Origin: Alistipes sp. An66
GTDB lineage: Bacteria; Bacteroidota; Bacteroidia; Bacteroidales; Rikenellaceae
Reading direction: 5' to 3'
Length of the DNA: 64,000 nucleotides
NCBI RefSeq assembly: GCF_002161445.1
Contig: NZ_NFHT01000001.1
Location: 1-64,000 of the forward strand
Shown here: positions 1 to 8,440 of the stretch, one piece after another
How positions within the stretch are numbered: the first letter of the stretch is position 1
How the letters are laid out: every line of letters starts with the position of its first letter
Notes under the pieces: generated by a model
The model's database searches: none
What the model was told of the DNA's origin: nothing
The model's input: only the letters and a program-made list of their open reading frames with translations
Program-made: the position numbers and the translations under genes

Positions 1-57
1 ATAAAGAGAAAAAACGATATGATGCAAATAAAGGATGAAAAAAGCACGAATTATTCG

Positions 58-66
58 TACCTTTGC
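58..66 (+). promoter_or_regulatory. rplS promoter -7 box
   Basis: TACCTTTGC matches the Bacteroidetes primary-sigma -7 consensus TAnnTTTG. It lies about 135 bases before the rplS ATG, so the transcript would have a long leader. No clear -33 TTTG is seen at the 19-base spacing. Confidence 0.6.
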
Positions 67-99
67 CCGAAACATGCCGGCAAAAACCCCGAATCCCGA

Positions 100-123
100 C
101 CTGCGGATCCCCCGATCCGCAGG
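100..123 (+). promoter_or_regulatory. Hairpin in the rplS leader
   Basis: A perfect 10-bp inverted repeat (CCTGCGGATC / GATCCGCAGG) with a CCCC loop lies in the untranslated leader between the promoter box and the rplS start. No U-run follows, so it does not look like a terminator. Autogenous ribosomal-protein leaders are known in Bacteroidetes. Whether this belongs to one is inference. Confidence 0.5.
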
Positions 124-200
124 ATTATCGGAAAAAGTCCGGTATGGTAGTCGTCCGCAGCGGGAATGTCGAGTGCGAAACTCAAAAATTTGTTGCAACA

Positions 201-581
201 ATGAACAAAGATGCAATCATCAAGCTCGTAAACGAGCAGATGTGGCCCAAGACGGACGCCGATGTGCCGTCGTTCAAGGCCGGAGACACGATCACCGTAT
301 CGTACCGAATCATCGAGGGTAACAAGGAGCGCATACAGAGCTTCCGCGGTGTGGTGATCCAGATCAAGGGGTCGGGCAAGACCAAGATGTTCACCATCCG
401 CAAGGTCTCCAACGGCGTAGGCGTCGAGCGTATCTTCCCGCTCTACTCGCCCCACATCGACAAGATCGAGGTCAACAAGATCGGTGTCGTGCGTCGCGCC
501 CGCATCTACTACCTCCGCGATCTGACCGGCAAGAAGGCCCGCATCAAGGAGAAGCGTATGGTCAGCGCCGAAAAGAAGTAG
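201..581 (+). CDS. rplS: 50S ribosomal protein L19
   Basis: This encodes ribosomal protein L19 of the large subunit, near the 30S-50S interface. The 126-residue product has the family core: an N-terminal helix, a central barrel with the FKAGDTI and IQSFRGVVI stretches, and a basic C-terminus containing ARIYYLRD and GKKARIKEK. The start at 201 is chosen because it gives the usual L19 length and N-terminus. The open frame runs further upstream, but that part carries the promoter box and leader hairpin and encodes nothing L19-like. The gene appears monocistronic, closed by a terminator about 25 bases after the stop. trmD, often beside rplS in other bacteria, is about 43 kb away here. Confidence 0.97.
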   Translation: MNKDAIIKLVNEQMWPKTDADVPSFKAGDTITVSYRIIEGNKERIQSFRGVVIQIKGSGKTKMFTIRKVSNGVGVERIFPLYSPHIDKIEVNKIGVVRRARIYYLRDLTGKKARIKEKRMVSAEKK

Positions 582-604
582 GCTGCGACCCGTCGCAGAA
601 AAAG

Positions 605-637
605 GATGTCCCGTTTTCCGGGGCATCTTTTTTTTGT
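605..637 (+). terminator. Rho-independent terminator after rplS
   Basis: The inverted repeat GATGTCCCG / CCGGGGCATC (one G-T pair, TTTT loop) is followed directly by eight or more T residues. It lies 24 bases past the rplS stop. Confidence 0.85.
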
Positions 638-703
638 CGGATGAGCAAGTTGTGCCGGACGGTGCGGCGCAAAGATGACAAATAGGAAACGTGCTTCCGG
701 TCA

Positions 704-741
704 GAAAAAAGGGGGCGGAGCCCCTCTGTGGCCCCGCCCCC
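704..741 (-). terminator. Terminator after the sugar transporter
   Basis: Read on the minus strand, a GC-rich stem (GGGGGCGGGGCC / GGCTCCGCCCCC) is followed by TTTTTT. It sits 26 bases past the stop of the minus-strand transporter gene and faces the rplS terminator. Confidence 0.85.
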
Positions 742-766
742 GCGTTTCGGAAACCGATCCGGAAAA

Positions 767-2071
767 TTAATCCACCGGAATATCCTTGTTCACGTTCTTC
801 GAACCGATCAGCGCGTAGTACAGCAGGTAAATCAGGCAGATGACGATCACCCAATAGCTCGTCAGGTAACCCATGCCGGCATTCGTATAGTCGACAATGG
901 CGTTTTGGAGCAGCGGGAGAATACCGCCGCCGCAAACCAGTGCCATGAAGATGCCGGCAGCCTTCTCCGTGTACTTGCCGAGACCCTCGACGGCCAGGTT
1001 GAAGATGCCGCCCCACATCACCGACGTGCAGAGACCCACGAACACAAGCAGGGCCGCATTGATCGGAACATTCACCAGTCCGAATCCGCCCGTTCCGTTG
1101 AACACCGGAAGATTCACCAATACCGAGGGCGAAAGAACGATCGCTCCCAGCGTGAGCAGAAGACCCACGCCCGACACCACGATCAGCATGCCGCGGGCCG
1201 AAACCTTGCTCCCGATCACCGCTCCCAGCAGTCGGCCGACCAACATCAGGAACCAATAGGTGGCTGCTACGGAGCCCGCTACGGCCTCAACATTGACACC
1301 GCTGCCCAGTACGTTCAGTTCCGGATTCTGCAACCATTTCTGCAAAACGTTCGGAATGCCGACCTCAATACCGACATAAATGAAGATCGCCACGGAGCCC
1401 AGCACGAAGTGGCGGAACGACAACGGCCCGTATTTCGAAGCCGATGCGGCGTCCTTCGAAACCTCCGGCTTGTTCTCCGGAATCTTCGTCAGGCTCAACA
1501 CGATGAACGCAAAGGCAAAAATGGCCAGCGCCGCATACATCAACGGGAAAACATTGCTGATCTGCGCATTCTTGATCCCCTCCGGAATCAGAAGACCCGT
1601 CAGGATGATCACCGCCGTACCGCACAGCGAGTTGAAGGATCCGCCGGTCTGGATCAACTGGTTGCCCTTCTTGCCGCCGCCGCCGAGCTTGTTCAGCATC
1701 GGGTTCACGACCGTGTTCAGCATACACATCGAGAAACCTGCGATGAACGCACCCAGCAGGTAAACACCGAAACTCTCAACCGTGCCCGACAGGGTCTGGA
1801 TACCGACGCCGACGAATCCGACGCCCACAGCGATCAGCGCCGTCTTCTTGTATCCGTAACGTTGGAGCATGTTGCCGGCGGGATAGCCCATGATCGCATA
1901 CGCGATGAAGTTGGCAAACACGCCCAGTGTCCCCATCCAGTTCGGAACGTTGAACTGATACTTCAAGATGTCACCCATCGGCGATGCCAGGTTCGTCACG
2001 AACGAAATCATTCCGAAAAGGAAGATCATCACGACAATCGGCAGTACAAAATTCTGTTTTTTTGTCTCCAT
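767..2071 (-). CDS. Sugar MFS transporter, FucP/glucose-galactose type
   Basis: A 434-residue inner-membrane protein of the major facilitator superfamily, with about 12 hydrophobic segments. The N-terminal half has the layout of the FucP / glucose-galactose porter group: a first helix preceded by a short polar tail, then an NxxSPMGD-like loop and a YGYKK cytoplasmic loop. This group symports fucose, glucose, galactose or related sugars with protons. The exact sugar cannot be read from sequence. It lies 51 bases after the polyprenyl synthase on the same strand and ends in a strong terminator, so the two may be cotranscribed, although the functions are not obviously linked. The start is the ATG at 2071, preceded by an AT-rich leader without a clear Shine-Dalgarno, as is usual in this phylum. 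Confidence 0.9.
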   Translation of the reverse strand: METKKQNFVLPIVVMIFLFGMISFVTNLASPMGDILKYQFNVPNWMGTLGVFANFIAYAIMGYPAGNMLQRYGYKKTALIAVGVGFVGVGIQTLSGTVESFGVYLLGAFIAGFSMCMLNTVVNPMLNKLGGGGKKGNQLIQTGGSFNSLCGTAVIILTGLLIPEGIKNAQISNVFPLMYAALAIFAFAFIVLSLTKIPENKPEVSKDAASASKYGPLSFRHFVLGSVAIFIYVGIEVGIPNVLQKWLQNPELNVLGSGVNVEAVAGSVAATYWFLMLVGRLLGAVIGSKVSARGMLIVVSGVGLLLTLGAIVLSPSVLVNLPVFNGTGGFGLVNVPINAALLVFVGLCTSVMWGGIFNLAVEGLGKYTEKAAGIFMALVCGGGILPLLQNAIVDYTNAGMGYLTSYWVIVICLIYLLYYALIGSKNVNKDIPVD

Positions 2072-2122
2072 GAAATATAAAAATTAGGTTAATATGTTTC
2101 AGGTTCGGATTTCGGGTTCAAC

Positions 2123-3112
2123 TCATCGGTCGCGTTCGGCAATATAGGCGCAAAGGTTCACCAACGCGGACCGGTACTCCGAATCCGCGTAGTCCGCAAG
2201 CATCTCCGTCGCCCGGCGGATATAGCCCTGCATCACCGTCCCCGCTGCCGAAAGACCGCCCTCCGACTCCACCGCCGAACGGATCCGCTCCACAGCCGCG
2301 GCATCCTCATGGCAGCGCGACAGATCCGCCAGAAGCTCGTTCTGACGCGCCTCGTCCGAGCGTTCCAGAACAATCAGCAGCGGAAGCGTGATCTTTCCCT
2401 CGCGGAGGTCGTTGCACGCCGGTTTCCCCGTCTGGGCCGTCGGCGTGTAGTCCAGAATGTCGTCCTGGATCTGGAACGCCATCCCCACCGCTTCGCCGAA
2501 ACGCCGCATCGACGAAACCTTGTCGCGCGTCGCACCGACGGCCAGAGCCCCCGCCGAAGCGCTTACCCCCAGCAGGCACGCCGTCTTCTTGTAGATGATG
2601 TCCAGATACGAGCGCATCGTCATCGTCCGGTTCGCGGCACACTCGTCCTGCAAAACCTCGCCTTCGCACAGCGCAGACATCGACCCGCAGATATGCGTCA
2701 CCAGATCGAACTGCCCGCTTTGAAGACCGATGCTCATGTTCCGCGCCAGGATGTAGTCCCCGAGAATCACCGCCTTGTGCGACTGCCACCGCGCGTTGAC
2801 CGAAGCCCGCCCCCGACGCGTATCGGCTTCGTCGATCACGTCGTCGTGGATCAGCGACGCCACGTGGATCATCTCCACGAGCATCGCTGCCAGGCACGCC
2901 CGGCGTCCCGTCGCCGCACCCTTGACCGGCGCATTCAGCGCGGCTGACAACATCACAAGCATCGGACGAATCCCCTTGCCGCGCGACGAAAGGGCATAGC
3001 GCAACATCTCCGACAACAACTCTCCCTCGGCCGTAAACTGACGATCGACGAACTCATCGAACGCCGCAAGCTCCGCCATGATGGGCCTGCGTATATCTTC
3101 GAGCGTAATCAT
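2123..3112 (-). CDS. Polyprenyl diphosphate synthase
   Basis: A trans-isoprenyl diphosphate synthase of 329 residues that elongates allylic diphosphates with isopentenyl diphosphate, probably for the menaquinone side chain. Both Asp-rich motifs are present: the first reads DDVIDEAD followed by TRRG, the second DDILD, and a GKGIRP stretch lies near the N-terminus. The family normally runs 320-340 residues. Two starts are possible. The ATG at 3130 adds six codons but overlaps a TATCTTTGC promoter box at 3117-3125. The ATG at 3112 lies just 3' of that box and begins MITLEDI. I chose 3112. If the box is used, the mRNA would be nearly leaderless, and the ATG at 3079 is a further alternative. Confidence 0.9.
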   Translation of the reverse strand: MITLEDIRRPIMAELAAFDEFVDRQFTAEGELLSEMLRYALSSRGKGIRPMLVMLSAALNAPVKGAATGRRACLAAMLVEMIHVASLIHDDVIDEADTRRGRASVNARWQSHKAVILGDYILARNMSIGLQSGQFDLVTHICGSMSALCEGEVLQDECAANRTMTMRSYLDIIYKKTACLLGVSASAGALAVGATRDKVSSMRRFGEAVGMAFQIQDDILDYTPTAQTGKPACNDLREGKITLPLLIVLERSDEARQNELLADLSRCHEDAAAVERIRSAVESEGGLSAAGTVMQGYIRRATEMLADYADSEYRSALVNLCAYIAERDR

Positions 3113-3116
3113 ATTG

Positions 3117-3125
3117 GCAAAGATA
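3117..3125 (-). promoter_or_regulatory. Candidate -7 box for the polyprenyl synthase
   Basis: The minus strand reads TATCTTTGC, a perfect match to the -7 consensus, only 4 bases before the ATG at 3112 and inside the longer open frame from 3130. It would give a leaderless or very short leader. Confidence 0.5.
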
Positions 3126-3168
3126 GTCATTTTTCCCTATCGAAATACGGACTCTCGCGCTTTTTTCG

Positions 3169-3177
3169 TACCTTTGG
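3169..3177 (+). promoter_or_regulatory. Promoter -7 box of the yfhO-ftsX operon
   Basis: TACCTTTGG fits TAnnTTTG and lies 23 bases before the ATG at 3200. It is divergent from the polyprenyl synthase promoter, so both genes are driven from one region of under 100 bases. Confidence 0.65.
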
Positions 3178-3199
3178 CAGTCGATAAAGTCTCGGTGAA

Positions 3200-5719
3200 A
3201 TGGATTTTAGCAAAGAAAACCTGTCGAAGACATTCCCCCTGGCGGCGGCCATCGTCATCTTCTTCGTGGCCGCGGCCCTCTATTTCATACCCCAGTTCCG
3301 CGGCGAGGTGCTCCCCCAGCACGACGTCATCCAGTACGAGGGAATGACCAGGGACATCAACGACATGAGAGATCGGACCGGCGAAGACCCCCAGTGGACC
3401 GGTGGCATGTTCGGCGGCATGCCCGCCTATCTGATCAACGTCGAATACCCCGCACAGCTCGTCAAAAACTACGTCGGGAAGGTCGTCCGGTGGCTCGACA
3501 CCCCCGCCGCATTCCTCTTCTTCGCCATGACCGCCTTCTGGATCATGCTCCTGATCGGCGGCGTCAACCCCTGGGTCGGCATCATCCCGGCCCTCGCATA
3601 CGGATTCTCGACCTACTTCCTGCTGATCATCGCCGCCGGACACGTCACCAAGATGTGGGCGCTGGTCTATGCTCCGCTGATGATGGGCGGGGCCTGGATG
3701 ACGCTCCGGAAGGACGTCCGGATCGGAGCCGCCGTCACCGCGCTCGCCACGGCCCTCGAAATCGGCGCGAACCACCCCCAGATCACCTACTACTTCCTCG
3801 TGGCCATGGCCGCGCTCTGGATCAGCGAGGCCGTTTTCGCCTTCCGCGAAAAACGGACGGGGGATTTCGTGCGCCGCACCGCCGCCCTCGCCGCCGCCGG
3901 AATCCTCGCCCTCGGGGCGAACTTCGCACCCCTCTGGTACACCGCACAGCACTCCCCGGAGACCATCCGCGGAGGCTCGGAACTCGCCGAAACCGTCGAA
4001 ACCGACACCCGCGGCCTCGACCTCGACTACGCCACCGCATGGAGCTACGGGAAGACCGAAACCTTCAACCTGCTGATCCCCGACTTCATGGGCCGCGACT
4101 CCGCGACGACGCTCCCCGCCGACGGACAGACGGCCGCCGAACTCTCCGACATAGGACGCAGTCTCGGAGCCCCCTCGCTCGGAAGCTGGGCCCGGCAGCT
4201 GCCCGCATACTGGGGCACGCAGCCCTACACGGGCGGCCCGACCTACCTCGGCGCCGCAGCCCTGTTCCTCGCCCTGCTCGGGGCGTTCTGGTCGCAGGGC
4301 CGCAACAAGTGGTGGATCATCGCCGTATCGCTGCTGATGATCCTCCTCGCCTGGGGACGCAACTTCATGGGATTCACCGAACTGGCATTCAAATGCCTCC
4401 CCGGATACAACAAGTTCCGGACCGTCTCGATGACGCTGGTCGTCGTGCAGTGGGCCGTGCCCCTGCTCGGGGCATTCGCCCTCATGCAGCTCTGGAAAGG
4501 CGGGATGCCCCGCGAACGCATCCGCAAGGGCATCGCCTGGGCCGCCGGAATCACCGGAGGGCTCTGTCTGCTCTTCGCCCTCGCCGGCGGGTCTCTCTTC
4601 GACTTCGGGCGCGCCGCCAGCGCCGACCAGATGTCCGATACGTTCCGCCAGGTATTCGCCGCAAACGGCCTCCAATCCTACATCGACCGCGGCATGGATG
4701 CCGAATGGGGCGACGCCGTGGCACAGGCCATCGCCGCCGACCGCGCCGGCATGATGCAGGCCGATGCGTGGCGCTCGCTCGGGATGATCCTCCTCGCCGC
4801 CGGGTGCGTCGCGCTGTGGGCCGCCCGCAGGATCGGACGCGGCACGGCGGTCGCACTCCTTGCCGCCGTGATGCTGCTCGACCTCGTGCCCGTCGACCGG
4901 CGGTTCCTCTCCGACGAGAACTTCGTATCCCCGCGCCGCACGCAGGTCACCCCCTCGGCCGCCGACCGCGCCATCATGCAGGACACCGAACCCGGATACC
5001 GCGTGCTGAACCTCACCGTCAGCCCCTTCAACGACGCCACAACCTCCTACTTTCACCGATCCGTGGGAGGCTACCACGGCGCCAAGCTGGCCCGCTATCA
5101 GGACCTCATCGACCGCTATCTGAACGACCTGAACCCCGCGGTGCTCGACATGCTCAACACCCGCTACCTGATCGTCCCCGGAGAGGACGGACAACCCCGG
5201 GCCCAGCGCCGCACGTCGGCCTTCGGAACCGCCTGGTTCGTCGATTCGCTCGCCGGTGCCGCCTCCGCCCAAGAGGAGATCGACCTGCTGGAAAAGGCGA
5301 ACCTCCGCACGACGGCCGTCGTCGACGACCGGCTGGCGGAAAAGATCGAACCGCAGGCCCCCACCCCCGAGACCCTCGCATCGGCGCGGATCGGCCTCAC
5401 GGAGTATCGCCCCAACTACCTCCGGTACGAATACTCCGCTCCCGAAAAGGCCGTTGCGGTCTTCTCCGAAATCTACTACGACAAGGGCTGGACGGCCTAT
5501 GTCGACGGCCAAGAGGCCCCCTATTTCCGCGCCGACTACGTGCTGCGGGCCATGGAGCTCCCGGCCGGCGAGCACGTCGTCGAATGGCGTTTCCGGGCCC
5601 CCGGGTGGAGCGCCGTCGAAGCCGTCACGGGCCTCTGCTCGGGACTGATCCTCCTCGGCGCCGTCGCAGCCCTCATTTACGCATTCCGAAAGAAAAAAAC
5701 TCCCTGCCATGAAGGATGA
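3200..5719 (+). CDS. YfhO-family polytopic membrane protein
   Basis: An 839-residue integral membrane protein of the YfhO family, a group of GT-C-fold-like proteins linked in Firmicutes to glycosylation of wall polymers. The first TM helix follows a short cytoplasmic tail. An acidic periplasmic loop with a QHD motif near residue 40 follows, as expected for the catalytic loop of GT-C enzymes. About a dozen hydrophobic segments come next, then a soluble C-terminal domain (about 590-810) and a last TM helix before the basic tail. It is first in a run ftsX, DUF3098, uppP, truB, queA, and its end overlaps the ftsX start by 11 bases, so translation is probably coupled. Substrate unknown. A role in envelope glycan assembly is inference. 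Confidence 0.85.
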   Translation: MDFSKENLSKTFPLAAAIVIFFVAAALYFIPQFRGEVLPQHDVIQYEGMTRDINDMRDRTGEDPQWTGGMFGGMPAYLINVEYPAQLVKNYVGKVVRWLDTPAAFLFFAMTAFWIMLLIGGVNPWVGIIPALAYGFSTYFLLIIAAGHVTKMWALVYAPLMMGGAWMTLRKDVRIGAAVTALATALEIGANHPQITYYFLVAMAALWISEAVFAFREKRTGDFVRRTAALAAAGILALGANFAPLWYTAQHSPETIRGGSELAETVETDTRGLDLDYATAWSYGKTETFNLLIPDFMGRDSATTLPADGQTAAELSDIGRSLGAPSLGSWARQLPAYWGTQPYTGGPTYLGAAALFLALLGAFWSQGRNKWWIIAVSLLMILLAWGRNFMGFTELAFKCLPGYNKFRTVSMTLVVVQWAVPLLGAFALMQLWKGGMPRERIRKGIAWAAGITGGLCLLFALAGGSLFDFGRAASADQMSDTFRQVFAANGLQSYIDRGMDAEWGDAVAQAIAADRAGMMQADAWRSLGMILLAAGCVALWAARRIGRGTAVALLAAVMLLDLVPVDRRFLSDENFVSPRRTQVTPSAADRAIMQDTEPGYRVLNLTVSPFNDATTSYFHRSVGGYHGAKLARYQDLIDRYLNDLNPAVLDMLNTRYLIVPGEDGQPRAQRRTSAFGTAWFVDSLAGAASAQEEIDLLEKANLRTTAVVDDRLAEKIEPQAPTPETLASARIGLTEYRPNYLRYEYSAPEKAVAVFSEIYYDKGWTAYVDGQEAPYFRADYVLRAMELPAGEHVVEWRFRAPGWSAVEAVTGLCSGLILLGAVAALIYAFRKKKTPCHEG

Positions 5720-6590
5720 CAAAAGACTCAAACGGAAAGTCCGCAACTCATACATCGTCTCGACGGTCAGCATCGCCCTCGTCCTCTTCCTCCTCGGATC
5801 GGTCGGGTATCTGATGATCGCCGCCATGAAGGTCGCCGACACCCTCCGGGAAAGCATCTCCGTGACCGTCGAACTCCAAAACGGAATCTCCGACGAACAG
5901 CGGACCACGATCGAAAACCGGCTGAACGCCGAAGATCTCGTCGCCACGATCGCCTTCTCCTCCAAACAGGAAAAGGCCGAAGATGCCGAATTCCGCAAGA
6001 TGTTCGGCGCCGAATTCGAGGAGATCCTCCAGGAAAACCCCCTGCTCGACTCCTTCGAACTCACCCTCTCGGCCGCATCCGAAGACAAGGAACTCCTCGA
6101 CGACTTCATCGCCGCCGTCGAACGGATCCCCGGCGTCGACCGCGTCTCCTATCCCGCACAGGTGGCCGAACGCCTCCATGCCACGGTGAACAAGATCCGC
6201 CTCGTGCTCATCCTCTTCGGCGGCGCACTGCTCGTCATCTCGCTCATCCTCCTCGGAAACACCATCCGGCTGGCCATCTTCTCGAAACGGTACATCATCA
6301 ACACCATGAAGCTCGTCGGCGCCACCAAGTGGTTCATCATGCGCCCCTTCCTCGGAAGCAGCTTCACACAGGGCGTGATCGCCGGAATCGCCGCCGCCGG
6401 ACTCTTCGCCCTCGCCGTATACGGACTCAACGAGGCCGTGCCCGAACTGGCCACCTTCGCCGAAATCCGCAAAATCGCCATCATCCTCGGCGCGATGATT
6501 GCCGGTGGTGTCGTCATCTCCGGACTCTTCACCTTCGCCGCGCTCAACAAGTTCGTCAACATGAAGTCCAACAAGATATACCTCTATTAA
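5709..6590 (+). CDS. ftsX: Cell-division ABC transporter permease FtsX
   Basis: FtsX, the membrane half of the FtsEX complex that relays ATP hydrolysis to peptidoglycan hydrolases at the septum. The 293-residue protein has the family plan: a cytoplasmic N-terminus, TM1 (about 17-37), a periplasmic domain (about 40-165), then three TM segments within the C-terminal FtsX domain, with KLVGATKWF between TM2 and TM3 as in most FtsX proteins. No ftsE lies next to it, so the ATPase must be encoded elsewhere. That is common in Bacteroidetes. The start overlaps the upstream gene by 11 bases. Confidence 0.93.
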   Translation: MKDDKRLKRKVRNSYIVSTVSIALVLFLLGSVGYLMIAAMKVADTLRESISVTVELQNGISDEQRTTIENRLNAEDLVATIAFSSKQEKAEDAEFRKMFGAEFEEILQENPLLDSFELTLSAASEDKELLDDFIAAVERIPGVDRVSYPAQVAERLHATVNKIRLVLILFGGALLVISLILLGNTIRLAIFSKRYIINTMKLVGATKWFIMRPFLGSSFTQGVIAGIAAAGLFALAVYGLNEAVPELATFAEIRKIAIILGAMIAGGVVISGLFTFAALNKFVNMKSNKIYLY

Positions 6591-6594
6591 TAAG

Positions 6595-6855
6595 ATGAAA
6601 AAGAATCAGCCGAAAATGCCGGAACAGAACAACGAAAACAACCGGATGCCCCTCACCCGACGAAACTATATCCTGCTGGTCATCGGATTCGCCGTCATCC
6701 TCCTCGGATTCGTCCTCATGACCGGAGGCGGCAGCGAAAACCCCGACGAATTCAACTACGCCATGTTCTCCTGGCGCAGAATAACCCTCGCCCCGATCCT
6801 CGTCATCGGAGGCTTCGCTTTCGAGATATACGCCATCCTGAAACGGTACGAATAA
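6595..6855 (+). CDS. DUF3098 small membrane protein
   Basis: An 86-residue protein with two hydrophobic segments (about 26-44 and 63-80) flanking a short loop containing SENPDEFNY and FSWRRITLAP. This is the DUF3098 signature, a Bacteroidetes family of unknown function nearly always found between ftsX and uppP. It begins 4 bases after the ftsX stop and is followed by uppP 18 bases later. A role in division or lipid-carrier recycling is suggested only by position. Confidence 0.88.
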   Translation: MKKNQPKMPEQNNENNRMPLTRRNYILLVIGFAVILLGFVLMTGGGSENPDEFNYAMFSWRRITLAPILVIGGFAFEIYAILKRYE

Positions 6856-6873
6856 AACCCAAAGCGAAACGAA

Positions 6874-7665
6874 ATGGACACCCTTCAAGCCATCCTGCTC
6901 GGCATCATACAGGGAATCACCGAATTCCTCCCCGTGTCGAGCAGCGGACACCTCCAAATCGCCAAGGAGATCCTCGGCGTACAACTCGAAGAAAACCTCA
7001 CCTTCGACGTCGCACTCCACGCCGCCACGGCGTTGAGTACGATCGTCGTCCTGTGGAGCGAAGTCGTGCGGCTGATCCGCGGACTCTTCTCCCGCCGGTT
7101 CAACGACGAACAGGCCTATGTGCTCAAAATCGTCGTCTCGATGATCCCCATCGGAATCGTCGGATTCCTCCTCAAAGACCAGATCGACCGCCTGCTCAAC
7201 GCTCCCTGCATCCTCGCCGTCGTCGGTGCCATGCTCCTGCTCACCGCCGCGCTGCTCGCCTTCGCCTACTACGCAAAACCCCGCCAGAAAGAGACGATCT
7301 CCTACCGCGACGCCCTCATCATCGGAATCGCACAGGCCTGCGCCGCCATGCCCGGGCTCTCCCGGTCCGGGTCCACCATCGCCACGGGACTCCTCCTCGG
7401 AAACAAAAAGACCGTCGTCGCACAGTTTTCGTTCCTCATGGTCCTCGCCCCGATCCTCGGCGAAACCCTCCTCGAAGCCGCAAAGGGCGAACTCACCGCC
7501 GGCGTCGGAACCGTGCCCCTGATCGCCGGATTCCTCGCCTCGTTCATAACCGGATGCCTGGCCTGCCGCTTCATGCTCGAAATCGTCAAACGGGGCCGCC
7601 TCATCTGGTTCGTCCTCTACTGCGCACTGGCCGGCATCGTATCCATCGTAAGCTACATCTGCTGA
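6874..7665 (+). CDS. uppP: Undecaprenyl-diphosphatase
   Basis: UppP (BacA type) removes one phosphate from undecaprenyl diphosphate at the membrane, recycling the lipid carrier for peptidoglycan and other surface polymers. The 263-residue protein has both signature regions: GITEFLPVSSSGH (residues 14-26, with the catalytic Glu and His) and a PGLSRSGST stretch before residue 170. It has about eight hydrophobic segments. Length matches the family. The stop codon shares one base with the truB start (TGATG), which suggests coupled translation in this operon. Confidence 0.96.
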   Translation: MDTLQAILLGIIQGITEFLPVSSSGHLQIAKEILGVQLEENLTFDVALHAATALSTIVVLWSEVVRLIRGLFSRRFNDEQAYVLKIVVSMIPIGIVGFLLKDQIDRLLNAPCILAVVGAMLLLTAALLAFAYYAKPRQKETISYRDALIIGIAQACAAMPGLSRSGSTIATGLLLGNKKTVVAQFSFLMVLAPILGETLLEAAKGELTAGVGTVPLIAGFLASFITGCLACRFMLEIVKRGRLIWFVLYCALAGIVSIVSYIC

Positions 7666-8381
7666 TGAAAGATTCGCTCGAACTGCGCGGCATCAACTTC
7701 GAAGAGGGGTACATCGCCGTGCTGGACAAACCCCTGCGCTGGACCTCCACCGACGTGGTCCGCAAGATCAAGTTCTCGCTCCGCAAGCTCGGATACCGGC
7801 GCATCAAGGTCGGCCATGCCGGAACCCTCGACCCCCTCGCCACGGGAATCCTCCTCGTCTGCATCGGTCGCGCCACCAAGATGGTCGACGCCCTGCAAGC
7901 CGAAGAGAAGGAGTACATCGCCGACGTCATGCTCGGCGCCACGACCCCCAGCTACGACCTCGAACACGAAATCGACCGGACCTATCCCTGGGAGCACATC
8001 ACCCGCGATGCCGTCGAAAAGGCGCTCGCGGAACTGACCGGAGAACGCTTGCAGACCCCGCCCGTCTATTCGGCCAAGAAGATCGAGGGTACACGCGCCT
8101 ACGAACTCGCACGCGCGGGCGAAGAGGTCGCCGTCCGGCAGGCGCTGATCCACATCTACGAGATGGAGATCCTCGAATGCAACCTCCCGAAGGTGGTCAT
8201 CCGTGTGCGGTGCAGCAAGGGAACCTACATCCGATCGCTCGCTCACGAAATCGGCATCGCACTCCACAGCGGAGCCCATCTCACCGCGCTGCGCAGAACC
8301 CGAAGCGGCGGTTTCACCCTCGAAAACGCCCACTCGCTCGACGATTTTCTCGAAAATCTGCAAAACCTTGAAACAAAATGA
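7665..8381 (+). CDS. truB: tRNA pseudouridine(55) synthase
   Basis: TruB makes pseudouridine 55 in the T-arm of tRNAs. The 238-residue protein carries the catalytic motif GHAGTLDPLATG, with the nucleophilic Asp at residue 56, the YSAKK motif and the C-terminal region GTYIRSLAHEIG. The open frame extends far upstream in the uppP region, but that part is an overlapping shadow. The ATG at 7665 starts immediately before the conserved N-terminus and overlaps the uppP stop by one base. Confidence 0.95.
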   Translation: MKDSLELRGINFEEGYIAVLDKPLRWTSTDVVRKIKFSLRKLGYRRIKVGHAGTLDPLATGILLVCIGRATKMVDALQAEEKEYIADVMLGATTPSYDLEHEIDRTYPWEHITRDAVEKALAELTGERLQTPPVYSAKKIEGTRAYELARAGEEVAVRQALIHIYEMEILECNLPKVVIRVRCSKGTYIRSLAHEIGIALHSGAHLTALRRTRSGGFTLENAHSLDDFLENLQNLETK

Positions 8382-8440
8382 CCTTTTTTGCGTATAAGAA
8401 ATAATCTGTCTCTTTTTTCTGAACGTAAAAAACGTTGTCT

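Noticed and set aside
3137..6109. 990-codon minus-strand open frame antisense to the yfhO-like and ftsX genes
   Set aside because: The frame is open because of high GC. Composition is Gly/Glu/Arg-rich with no recognisable domain, and the plus-strand genes have clear families.
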